DNA of 7,492 nucleotides, taken from contig JAPULM010000185.1 of the NCBI GenBank assembly GCA_027294925.1, forward strand, positions 1 to 7,492, written 5' to 3'. The notes beneath the pieces are model-generated. The model was not told the DNA's origin, did no database searches, and saw only the letters and a list, made by a program, of their open reading frames with translations. Shown here piece after piece: positions 1 through 6,251 of the stretch. How positions within the stretch are numbered: position 1 is the first letter of the stretch; each line of letters begins with the position of its first letter. A program made the translations under genes and the position numbers. The DNA comes from a bacterium. GTDB taxonomy: Bacteria > Tectomicrobia > Entotheonellia > Entotheonellales > Entotheonellaceae.

Positions 1-908
1 TCCTCATTCATTAGGTGCGGGAACCATTTATGACAAATCTTCATGAATTCTTGGCTATACGATGGTAACGGCGCCTCTTTGGCATGTGCAATGACCCACT
101 GGCGCTTCATGCCTGAACGCCCGAGCGAAAGCCCGACGAGCACTCCCGCTGAAATATCTTCGCGTACGACCCAGCTTGGCACCAGAGCCACGCCCAGCCC
201 CACCTTGACCATTTCCATCACTGCGGCACCATGCTGTACTTCCATGGTTTCTTGTAAGGTAATGCCTCTGTCTTGCAATTCATGTTGGATCTTCTGAAAG
301 GTTTCACTAGCGCGGTTATAAGTAATGAGCACCTGCGTCGCCAAGTCCGACCATTGCACGCGGCGCCGGTGTGCCCATGGATGTGACGGCGCTACAATCA
401 CCACCAATTCGTCCTGACAGAGATCTTCAACGTGCAGACCGTTGGTGCTAGGCGGTAAAACGAAAATACCCAGGTCCAGCTCACCGCTCAACAGCCCCTG
501 GACGGCAACATTGGTGTATTCGGCCGCCACAAAGAGTTCAACATGCGGATAGGTGACACGGAACTCCCGTAGCACATGCGGGAGAACCTGATAGCAGGTA
601 TAGGTCGCCGCGCTGGTCCGTAGACGTCCATGTCCTGGTTTTTGCAATTCGTCAATGGTGCGTCGTGCCTCAAGCAATTGCTGTAAGACCGGGGCGGCAT
701 AACGCAATAATACTTCACCCGCTTGCGTCATCACCACACGTTTGCCGACACGATTGAACACTTGCGTCTGCAACTGCGTCTCAAGCGTTTTGATCTGATG
801 GCTCAAGGCCGATTGGGTCAGATTTAGCTGACGGGCGGCCTTGGTGAAGCCACCGGTCTCTACGATGGTTTTGAAGGCCAACAACTGACGGACATCCAGA
901 AGATCCAT
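1..908 (-). CDS. LysR-family transcriptional regulator (3' end cut by window edge)
   Basis: DNA-binding regulator that would act as a dimer or tetramer in the cytoplasm, with activity set by a small effector. The first 60 or so residues form the LysR winged helix-turn-helix: a start of MDLLDVRQLLAFKTIVETGG, then the recognition segment FTKAARQLNLTQSALSHQIK at residues 21-40, then the wing (VFNRVGKRVVMTQAGE). The rest, from about residue 90, is a periplasmic-binding-protein-like effector domain with segments such as GELDLGIFVLPP and GLGVALVPSWVV. About 302 residues are visible with no stop, and the family is usually near 300, so only a few C-terminal residues should be missing. The ATG at 906-908 is preceded by AGGGA six bases upstream. 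It faces a small ORF across an AT-rich gap, the usual LysR/target layout, but no intact target gene follows. The effector cannot be inferred. Confidence 0.93.
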   Translation of the reverse strand, partial: MDLLDVRQLLAFKTIVETGGFTKAARQLNLTQSALSHQIKTLETQLQTQVFNRVGKRVVMTQAGEVLLRYAAPVLQQLLEARRTIDELQKPGHGRLRTSAATYTCYQVLPHVLREFRVTYPHVELFVAAEYTNVAVQGLLSGELDLGIFVLPPSTNGLHVEDLCQDELVVIVAPSHPWAHRRRVQWSDLATQVLITYNRASETFQKIQHELQDRGITLQETMEVQHGAAVMEMVKVGLGVALVPSWVVREDISAGVLVGLSLGRSGMKRQWVIAHAKEAPLPSYSQEFMKICHKWFPHLMNE

Positions 909-943
909 AAATGATCCCTATAACTACATATGCAAAAGTTTCA

Positions 944-964
944 TCATATATAGAAAATATATGA
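944..964. promoter_or_regulatory. Inverted repeat, possible LysR operator
   Basis: TCATATA and TATATGA form perfect 7-bp arms around a 7-nt spacer (tagaaaa). The repeat sits between the LysR start and its candidate promoter. LysR proteins usually bind dyad sites of the T-N11-A type in the divergent intergenic region and repress their own gene, so placement and symmetry fit. The AT richness lowers the weight of the match. Confidence 0.35.
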
Positions 965-980
965 GTTTAATTTTTTGGTG

Positions 981-1010
981 AGTATATCCGATACTTTATA
1001 CAGATAGCAA
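981..1010 (-). promoter_or_regulatory. Candidate promoter for the LysR gene
   Basis: Read on the minus strand, TTGCTA (1005-1010) and TATACT (981-986) are separated by 18 bases. They match the sigma70 -35 and -10 boxes at 4/6 and 5/6 positions. The leader to the LysR start would be roughly 65-70 nt and would contain the inverted repeat at 944-964. This is pattern matching only, in an AT-rich stretch where chance matches are common. A weaker plus-strand pair, TTGGTG (975-980) and TATACA (997-1002), overlaps it and could drive the divergent small ORF. Confidence 0.33.
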
Positions 1011-1114
1011 ATTTTGGCCGCTTGTCTATCGAGCAGCTATGGTTTGGGAGGCCATCCGAGATCAGGTTGCCTGACGTGTCTATTAAGACAATATCACCAT
1101 AAAGGATTAAAACG

Positions 1115-1330
1115 ATGTCCGCTACACTTGAAGCACCTATCGATACCCAGAATGAGTCATTATCAGTTGAACAAGAAAAGGCAAGGTTACAATCTGCCCG
1201 GCTAGCGCCGGCGCACCCACAATCGAAGGATCAGATGGCGCTAGACGCAGCCATTCAGGCCGGGGTGAGTTCTTTTGATCTTGTGGCGCGCAACTTTCCG
1301 CATCTGTATCTACTTGCCAGCGCATACTGA
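1115..1330 (+). CDS. Small ORF of unknown function, divergent from LysR; possibly a truncated gene start
   Basis: I do not recognise this 71-codon reading frame. It has a good ribosome-binding site (AAAGGA, eight bases before the ATG) and sits where a LysR target gene normally starts, which favours real translation. The product is soluble, with no signal peptide or membrane helix. Residues 1-20 are polar and acidic (MSATLEAPIDTQNESLSVEQ), residues 21-40 look charged and disordered, and residues 41-70 could form amphipathic helices (ALDAAIQAG, then FDLVARNFPHLYLLAS). The last 21 bases overlap the crotonase-like remnant on the other strand. The frame may therefore be the 5' stub of a longer gene cut by a rearrangement near 1310-1330. 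It could instead be a genuine small protein or a chance frame. Confidence 0.35.
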   Translation: MSATLEAPIDTQNESLSVEQEKARLQSARLAPAHPQSKDQMALDAAIQAGVSSFDLVARNFPHLYLLASAY

Positions 1331-1504
1331 CATCGCCAGACGCCGTTCGCGGATGTTGCCATCTTGCGCGGCGTCGGTGAGCGCTTCAGCCCTCTCGTCG
1401 CTCGTTTTGCCGCGCACCGCGTTGTACACTTCAGGTCGATTGATGGTCAGCCAGGCTAATGCGGAATGCGGCATTGAAAGAGAAGGGGTTTGCACAATCC
1501 GCAT
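1310..1504 (-). pseudogene. Remnant of an enoyl-CoA hydratase/crotonase-family gene (BadI/MenB-like N-terminal part)
   Basis: On the minus strand, bases 1462 to 1352 encode LAWLTINRPEVYNAVRGKTS followed by DERAEALTDAAQDGNI. This matches the start of crotonase-fold acyl-CoA enzymes, where a beta strand leads into the NRP-x-x-x-NA motif and the first helix. The NAVRG-KTSDE form is closest in my memory to 2-ketocyclohexanecarboxyl-CoA hydrolase (BadI) and dihydroxynaphthoyl-CoA synthase (MenB). The expected oxyanion-hole segment (VVLTGAGD-AFCAGGD) is garbled: only a VCAGK echo appears, too few residues away, followed at once by a stop. The first 10 or so residues also fail to match the family. 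About 35 residues of clear homology remain of a family of about 260. It is a dead fragment, oriented like the racemase and immediately downstream of it. Confidence 0.65.
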
Positions 1505-1534
1505 TCTCCAGATGTCGTGCCGATAGGCAAGCGT

Positions 1535-2290
1535 TTATGTCTGATTCCTGATGCGATCAGTGCCTGCCATATCCGCCAATAGCTGCGCAACGCGTGGATT
1601 GGTGGGATAAGCGCGCTTGCTGTGACTTAGACCGAGTGCGAGCAGCATTTCAGCGTATTTTAGCGCCGTTAAACCTGGGTCAAGCACCGGTATGTCTAGC
1701 TCGTTGGCGACCTGTGCCGCCAGGCCCGTGGTAGACCCACAGCCTAACACCAATGCTTCGGCGCCCTGTTCCTCCATCAGTTGTCGCCCCATACTCACCA
1801 TCATGGCTACTGCATTGTCTTCATCGTGTAGAAAGTCCGCTACGGTGCATTTCAAGGTTGGAATAGCGACAATCCGGTCGTGCACGCCTAACACTTTGGC
1901 AAACGCCCATACATGCTTGGGAAGATCGCCGGCTGCCATAATAACAGCAAAACGATTGGCCAGAGTTGACGCCATGTAGAGGGTGGTTTTGGCCGGTCCC
2001 ACGACCGGAATATCGACCAATTCTCGAGCTGCATCCAGACCGTTGTCCAAAAAGGCGGTACCGACAACGGCATCATAGCCCATAGCGGCTACTTCTACCA
2101 CTTTCCGTGCGACCGCCACTTCGGACAGATAGAACTCAAGGCTCGATTCGATATAGGGCACGCCACTATCCGCAGCAAACATGTCCAGCTGGGTGCCGGG
2201 GTGGAGGACGGTTTGCAAACTCTGTTTCTTACGTTCGAGATCCTCAAGTGTATAACTGCCAATCGAAACAACACCTGCAATTTTCATCAT
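1535..2290 (-). CDS. Asp/Glu/hydantoin racemase-family protein with one catalytic cysteine missing
   Basis: Cytoplasmic protein of 251 residues in the Asp/Glu/hydantoin racemase superfamily, whose members move a proton at a carbon next to a carboxylate or carbonyl using two facing cysteines. Landmarks are GYDAVVGTAFLDNGLDAARE at 71-90, IPVVGPAKTTLYMAS at 94-108, and GAEALVLGCGSTTGLA at 176-191, ending with the DIPVLDP segment. The second cysteine is present as Cys184. In hydantoin racemases the first region normally reads ACFGDPGL; here it is TAFLDNGL, so Ala79 replaces the first cysteine. The start was chosen at 2288-2290 because that ATG overlaps the YihY stop in ATGA and has AAAGG at 5-nt spacing; a second ATG follows directly, and an upstream in-frame start at 2335 would lie deep in YihY. 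The true reaction is unknown: it may be a one-base isomerase/racemase variant or a non-catalytic relative. No terminator is evident after the stop. Confidence 0.88.
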   Translation of the reverse strand: MMKIAGVVSIGSYTLEDLERKKQSLQTVLHPGTQLDMFAADSGVPYIESSLEFYLSEVAVARKVVEVAAMGYDAVVGTAFLDNGLDAARELVDIPVVGPAKTTLYMASTLANRFAVIMAAGDLPKHVWAFAKVLGVHDRIVAIPTLKCTVADFLHDEDNAVAMMVSMGRQLMEEQGAEALVLGCGSTTGLAAQVANELDIPVLDPGLTALKYAEMLLALGLSHSKRAYPTNPRVAQLLADMAGTDRIRNQT

Positions 2291-3645
2291 GGTCGCCTTT
2301 CCGGTCGTGTGGTTGGTTCTAGGTCGGCAAGCCACTGGATGACGCTACGCTCCCCTGCAGCCTGTTGCATAGACTCTTCGACCCGTGTGCTCAGCATCGT
2401 AGCATGCGGGTCTCGTAAGGTGATGAGGGTTTCCATATCTGGGTCACCATGGTGGCGTAGGGCACGGAGGATATGCCAGGGCGTAATACTATCGGGGTAA
2501 CGCCCTGGCACGTAATGCTCGGGCGCCGTTGCCGCTTGCACCAGCAGTTGTTCGTCCTCTAGCACGGTCAGGATCTCACGTAGTAGACGGATAGGGATAC
2601 CGTTCTGCTGTGCGAAATCTTGCGCTGACCATGCCCCGGCGCCTGCCACAAAGGTGCGAATCAGTGAGAAGTAGAGCGCGTTGGCTAGCCACTCCTTGAC
2701 GTAGAAACTGCTTGCACGCGTCAATCGTTCGAGTGGGTAGGTTGCGGCATTCTGAGAGGCGAAGGTGATCTCAGCGCCCAACAGGGTGACCACCCAGCTG
2801 ATGTAAATCCAGATCATCAGCATGGGCAATTGGGCAAAAGCGCCATAGATTGCCTGAAGGTTTGCCACGCCGATCTGGAAATCGATATAGATCCACTGAG
2901 CCGCCTGCCACAACATACCACCAATAAAGCCGCCGACTAGGGCCGGTACAATATTGACCCGGGTATTGGGCAGATAAGCATAAAAAAAAGTAAAGGCCAA
3001 CCAGATCACCACAGACGGTAGCAAGGTGAAGATTAAGACCACGGCATCGCCAATGACCCGTTGCTCAAGTAAGGTTTTCAAGATGGTTTGCTGCTGTAGG
3101 GTGGCATTGACCCCAAGCGCCACAAACAGCACCACCGGAGCAATGACCATGACACTGACGTAATCGGTGATCTTACGCAACAGGGTGCGTCCGGTGCGAA
3201 TGCCCCAGATTTCATTGAAGGAGCTTTCAACATTTCCCAACTGCAAGATGGTGGTGAACAACAGAGTACCTAGACCAATGGCACCGAGCGTGCCTACTTT
3301 GATGTTATTGACATATTGAAAAATGATGCGCACGGTGTCTTCTGCGGTCACGGGGAGGTGTTCAAGGAGTAGCGGTTCCAGCTTGTTCTGTACGCCAAGC
3401 CCCTTAAGAAAGGCAAACATAAACGCCAGCATCGGTACCAAGGCAAGCAAAGTCGTATAGGTGAGGGCGGCAGCGCGTAATAGACAGTGGTGGTCAAAAA
3501 AGAACCCCCGCAGCACAATAAGCACAATCCGTAATTGATGTAGAACGATCCCCCGCAGGCCGAGAGCGTCGATCAGCCAGATGTCGTGCCTGATAAATCG
3601 GTGCAAGCGGTGATAGACCACCTGCACACGGTCTCTGACATTCAC
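2287..3645 (-). CDS. yihY: YihY/BrkB (UPF0761) family inner-membrane protein with C-terminal extension
   Basis: Polytopic inner-membrane protein of 452 residues. The membrane core covers about residues 35-300 with six or so hydrophobic segments. It includes family landmarks RAAALTYTTLLALVPML at 57-73 and the last two helices with QAIYGAFAQLPMLMIWIYIS (264-283) and LLGAEI (288-293). From about 310 to 450 there is a soluble, probably cytoplasmic domain that may be winged-helix-like (QDFAQQNGIPIRLLREILTV, then EDEQLLVQ). The shorter enterobacterial YihY (about 290 residues) lacks this part, but long forms are common in proteobacteria. Older annotations call the family ribonuclease BN or serum-resistance factor BrkB; its molecular role is not settled and a transport role is often suggested. 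The start is GTG (3643-3645), preceded by AAAGGGTAGG. It lies 24 nt after the fusion-protein gene and overlaps the racemase by 4 nt, indicating translational coupling. Confidence 0.94.
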   Translation of the reverse strand: MNVRDRVQVVYHRLHRFIRHDIWLIDALGLRGIVLHQLRIVLIVLRGFFFDHHCLLRAAALTYTTLLALVPMLAFMFAFLKGLGVQNKLEPLLLEHLPVTAEDTVRIIFQYVNNIKVGTLGAIGLGTLLFTTILQLGNVESSFNEIWGIRTGRTLLRKITDYVSVMVIAPVVLFVALGVNATLQQQTILKTLLEQRVIGDAVVLIFTLLPSVVIWLAFTFFYAYLPNTRVNIVPALVGGFIGGMLWQAAQWIYIDFQIGVANLQAIYGAFAQLPMLMIWIYISWVVTLLGAEITFASQNAATYPLERLTRASSFYVKEWLANALYFSLIRTFVAGAGAWSAQDFAQQNGIPIRLLREILTVLEDEQLLVQAATAPEHYVPGRYPDSITPWHILRALRHHGDPDMETLITLRDPHATMLSTRVEESMQQAAGERSVIQWLADLEPTTRPERRP

Positions 3646-3669
3646 AGACCTACCCTTTACAATACGGTG

Positions 3670-5055
3670 TTAGCGCTGCTGTTCCTGCGCAGCTGCCCCT
3701 TCATCAAGAAGGATGAGAACTTCCGCCAGCATACCGGCTCGCAGTCCCGGGTCGGAACTTTCGAAGGCAATCTTCACTGGAATTTTGCGTTCGCGCCGGT
3801 TAAAAAATCGTTCAGGCGGTAAACCTGCCACTTCGGAATATGTGGTGGGATTGATCCGTAGAACGCGGCCATCGAATGGTTCTCCGCGGCCCAACGTTCC
3901 GGTCTTGAATGCATCGATCCAGATCTCAACCGAGAGCCCATCCCGGACACGCCGGATGTCTGACTCCCATACCCGCGCCTCAATCCAAATGCTGCGTGGG
4001 TCGTGAATAAGCAAAATAGGCGGGTTACTGGGGTCGCCCTCGACCATTTCTCCAGGCTCTACGTTACGGTAGCCGACAATGCCATCGACCGGGCTATAAA
4101 TGGTGGTTTTTGCCAGCTTGAGCTGGTAAGTATTAACTTGGGCCTGGGCTTCTTTGCTCTTTGCCTCTTGCACTTTTAAACGATGCCGACGCGTTTCCAC
4201 CAAGCGTTGGTTGGTGCGCGCCAACCTCAGCAAGGCATGTTGCTCTTTTACTTCTGCCTGCTGACGTAGTAGCTCTTTTTCATGCACACGGATCATTTGC
4301 GGCGAATCACCTGACGGATAATGCTCTTCGACCTGCCGCACCTTGCCTCGCGCAGCAGAGAGGCGTGCACGCACCCGCTCCAAGGTCACCTGTACGGCGT
4401 CTAGACGGTCCTGCGAAATAATGCCATCAGCAAACAGGCTGCGGGTTCGTTGTAAGGTCATCTCAGCCTCACGCACGGATACCTCATGCTCCATCGAACG
4501 CGCCTGCTCGGCTTCGACACTGGCGGCGTGCTCGCGTAGCATTTTATCCGTCCGGTCGCGTTCAACTGATAGCAGCACCTGGGCGCGCTGATAGCCTCGT
4601 TCTTTCACCTCTAACAGCGCTTCTGCCCGAGCGACTTCAGCTTTGGCTTGTTCAACCGCCAGGGGCATTTGTAGGCGCATCCCGTCAAGCTCTTGCTGAA
4701 TGCCCTCCGCAATGGCTTCCGCTTTATTCAATTCGACTTGAATGTCGTCTTGCGCCAGCTGGACAAGCACTTGGCCTTGGCGAACAGGCTCGCCCTCTTT
4801 TACCAAGACCGCTTGCACTTCTGCCGTAACCCCTGGGTTAATGGCGAAGGTATCCATCTTAACCTGAGCATCATTGGTATAGACGTTCACCAGGCGATCG
4901 AGTAAAAGAAATTCTTGTAAGGCCAGACGGGTGAACCAGATTGCCCCAATCACTAAGATCACCGCCGCCATAAACAAGTAGGGCCGTCCCAAGGTGCGCC
5001 GAATCAGGGCAACCGGAATAATCGACCGCCTTCTCGAATTTCGCTGTTCTGCCAT
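3670..5055 (-). CDS. HlyD/EmrA-type membrane fusion protein (periplasmic adaptor)
   Basis: Periplasmic adaptor of 461 residues that normally links an inner-membrane pump to an outer-membrane channel. A basic N-terminus (RNSRRR) is followed by one membrane anchor at about 27-44. Next come the typical strand start YTNDAQVKMDTFAINPGV (59-76) and the first lipoyl half (VQAVLVKEGEPVRQGQVLVQL, about 80-100). A very long Glu/Arg/Gln/Ala-rich coiled-coil hairpin spans about 101-315, broken by a hinge near HYPSGDSPQM (245-254). The second lipoyl half begins TTIYSPVDGIVGYRNVEPGE (317-336), and a beta-barrel domain fills about 355-450. The hairpin is long for the family, implying deep reach into the periplasm. 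No pump gene follows: the next gene is YihY, 24 nt away. The ATG at 5053-5055 is fixed by an in-frame stop two codons upstream, and the preceding sequence is the end of an MFS remnant. Confidence 0.95.
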   Translation of the reverse strand: MAEQRNSRRRSIIPVALIRRTLGRPYLFMAAVILVIGAIWFTRLALQEFLLLDRLVNVYTNDAQVKMDTFAINPGVTAEVQAVLVKEGEPVRQGQVLVQLAQDDIQVELNKAEAIAEGIQQELDGMRLQMPLAVEQAKAEVARAEALLEVKERGYQRAQVLLSVERDRTDKMLREHAASVEAEQARSMEHEVSVREAEMTLQRTRSLFADGIISQDRLDAVQVTLERVRARLSAARGKVRQVEEHYPSGDSPQMIRVHEKELLRQQAEVKEQHALLRLARTNQRLVETRRHRLKVQEAKSKEAQAQVNTYQLKLAKTTIYSPVDGIVGYRNVEPGEMVEGDPSNPPILLIHDPRSIWIEARVWESDIRRVRDGLSVEIWIDAFKTGTLGRGEPFDGRVLRINPTTYSEVAGLPPERFFNRRERKIPVKIAFESSDPGLRAGMLAEVLILLDEGAAAQEQQR

Positions 5056-5058
5056 GTA

Positions 5059-5394
5059 TTAACTTACACTCCTCGCGCGCGCCGTGCACTCCAGGTCGAG
5101 ATTTATCGGTTCTGCCATACGACTTTGCAGCATGCTTTCGGTTGCTGACGTTGTGCCTACGGCCATCATTGCGCCAATGACAAAAAACGCCGTCTGCCAA
5201 CTATACGCCACAATCAAATAGCTGGCAAAAAGCTAAAATAGAAACGGCCCCGTGCCTTGCCCTGTGATGAAGCCCATCGCAATGCCACGTTTTTCTCGCA
5301 ACCAACGGTTTACCAGAATCACCTGGCCGATGTTAAATGTGCGACGCCCAATTGATGCCAGTATGTCGTAAAACAGGTAAAGATGCCACAAGGT
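5059..5394 (-). pseudogene. Broken MFS transporter fragment (OFA/monocarboxylate-type)
   Basis: One minus-strand frame, open from an in-frame TGA at 5395-5397 to a TAA at 5059-5061, reads TLWHLYLFYDILASIG, then QVILVNRWLREKRGIAMGF, then GTGPFLF, a TAG stop at 5233-5235, then LFASYLIVAYSWQTAFFVIG. This is the pattern of MFS helices 4-6 in oxalate/formate and monocarboxylate carriers: LWQLYLFYG, then a VxRWF-xx-RRGLAMG loop, then a helix ending in a GWRxAF segment. About 110 codons remain of a protein normally near 400-450 residues, with no N-terminus, no second half and an internal stop, so it cannot work. It ends three bases before the fusion-protein ATG, in the same reading frame, between intact genes. 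It is probably the scar of a deletion or recombination event. Confidence 0.84.
5069..5074 (-). promoter_or_regulatory. Ribosome-binding site of the fusion-protein gene, lying inside the MFS remnant
   Basis: On the minus strand GAGGAG ends 13 nt before the fusion-protein ATG, longer than the usual 5-9 nt. An in-frame TAA at 5059-5061 rules out any earlier start. The site is within the last codons of the broken transporter, so the translation signal of an intact gene now depends on pseudogene sequence. Confidence 0.5.
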
Positions 5395-5421
5395 TCATGG
5401 TTGAGGTGAGCATTGTGCATA

Positions 5422-5643
5422 TTATTCATCACGCTCATGCGCCTTATCTGTAGTAGCCGGGCCGGAGCGAAACAGAAAATATATCACCGAGCCGAGACCG
5501 CCAATGAATACCACAGCGCCAAGAAGTAAAAAGAAAACGCCCCCGAGATGGACGTGACCGCCATTGGCGTAAGCCGGTTGGAAGAAAGTTAGAAGCAGGG
5601 TGATAACAACAATAATGTGGCTCTGGGCAAATACCTCGCGCAC
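5422..5643 (-). CDS. Small exported/membrane protein of unknown function (73 aa)
   Basis: Unrecognised small protein with clear export features. Residues 1-26 look like a signal peptide: a short N-region (MREVFAQSH), a hydrophobic core (IIVVITLLLTFF) and a plausible signal-peptidase site after QPAYA. The mature part opens with a Gly/His motif (NGGHVHLGG), followed by one membrane helix at about 34-58 (VFFLLLGAVVFIGGLGSVIYFLF) and a charged cytoplasmic tail (TTDKAHERDE). Uncleaved, it would be a two-helix inner-membrane protein. The start is GTG (5641-5643) with AAAGGA about 10 nt upstream. It lies 32 nt after the 3D-domain gene and 27 nt before the MFS remnant. The two histidines could bind a metal, but that is speculation. 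Confidence 0.62.
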   Translation of the reverse strand: MREVFAQSHIIVVITLLLTFFQPAYANGGHVHLGGVFFLLLGAVVFIGGLGSVIYFLFRSGPATTDKAHERDE

Positions 5644-5675
5644 GGTGGTTCGGTCCTTTAATTCACCGGAGACAA

Positions 5676-6122
5676 CTAACGTTTGATTTTAATCATCAGG
5701 CGCTGGCGTCCCCACTTCAACGCCTTTTTACGCGTGCGGAAATAGACGTCGATGCGGTTGGGGCCCTTAATGGCGGAGCCGATGTCCTGCACCACCCCCT
5801 TGCCGTAACCGGGAATTTTCATCACGGTGCCGTAAGGGTAGTAGCGTGTATCTGCGGCAATTGTCCCTTTCCTGGCTTTGGCACCGCTAGAGGTAATCCC
5901 TACTTTTTTTGGCTTGCCTTTATGCGGTCCGCTGGCGACGTATTTCTTCCAAAACAGAATCTTACCTCGCCGCCAGTTCGTGCTGATCGGGTCTGAAGCG
6001 TATGCAGTGACCACCATGCTGCGTTTTTCGTAGCGGGCGCATCCAGGATTGAGGATGACCAAGAACGCCAGACCGATGAGATAAACGATAGGCTTCCGAT
6101 GCCCGTTCGTATCATCATGCAT
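5676..6122 (-). CDS. 3D-domain (double-psi beta-barrel) protein, probable lipoprotein
   Basis: A 148-residue exported protein with a C-terminal 3D domain, named for three conserved aspartates. The same barrel forms the catalytic part of the lytic transglycosylase MltA and occurs in several cell-wall proteins. The aspartates are Asp91 in TIAADTRYYPYGT, Asp113 in GVVQDIGSAIKG and Asp125 in NRIDVYF; the entry strand is MVVTAYASDP (36-45). Residues 11-27 are a hydrophobic export signal ending NPG-Cys28, which resembles a lipobox with an unusual Asn at -3, so lipidation is likely but not certain. The start at 6120-6122 was chosen because GGAGAGG lies just upstream, although the frame is open to 6218. 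The middle is strongly basic (residues 51-86). It probably acts at or near peptidoglycan in the periplasm; substrate and activity cannot be told. The 73-residue protein follows after 32 nt. Confidence 0.88.
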   Translation of the reverse strand: MHDDTNGHRKPIVYLIGLAFLVILNPGCARYEKRSMVVTAYASDPISTNWRRGKILFWKKYVASGPHKGKPKKVGITSSGAKARKGTIAADTRYYPYGTVMKIPGYGKGVVQDIGSAIKGPNRIDVYFRTRKKALKWGRQRLMIKIKR

Positions 6123-6125
6123 GCG

Positions 6126-6132
6126 CCTCTCC
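6126..6132 (-). promoter_or_regulatory. Ribosome-binding site deciding the start of the 3D-domain gene
   Basis: GGAGAGG on the minus strand ends three bases before the ATG at 6120-6122 (the GGAG core is six bases away). The upstream in-frame extension to 6218 encodes an Arg-rich segment that would bury the signal peptide, so the downstream start is preferred. Confidence 0.6.
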
Positions 6133-6251
6133 GGCGGTTTGTTAAGTACCCGGACATAAATTCTTGTATATCGGCACGCCGTCTGGAGATTTCGAAATCC
6201 GCATTTGTGCCTCGCCAAGCCGTTCTTGGCAATGGACCCAGATGCTTGAAT

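Noticed and set aside
43..297. Plus-strand open frame opposite the LysR effector domain
   Set aside because: It is antisense to a well-conserved LysR frame and is Ser/Thr/Pro/Cys-rich, as expected for a shadow.
1500..1540. Rho-independent terminator after the racemase gene
   Set aside because: No GC-rich hairpin followed by a T-run on the minus strand was found.
2201..2500. Plus-strand open frame of 99 codons over the YihY-racemase junction
   Set aside because: It lies antisense to two strongly supported genes and has Cys/Arg/Ser-rich shadow composition.
4871..5200. Open frame of 109 codons on the minus strand across the MFS remnant and adaptor start
   Set aside because: It is out of frame with both the clear MFS-like and adaptor reading frames, is rich in Arg/His/Lys without domain features, and overlaps real coding sequence.
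5059..5394. Programmed stop readthrough or a functional MFS pump partner for the adaptor
   Set aside because: The fragment lacks the N-terminal helices and the whole second half, so reading through the TAG would still give no transporter; it also resembles OFA carriers, which do not use adaptors.
5900..6232. Open frame of 110 codons overlapping the 3D-domain gene
   Set aside because: It is a shadow frame; the other frame carries the three-aspartate domain and a good ribosome-binding site.
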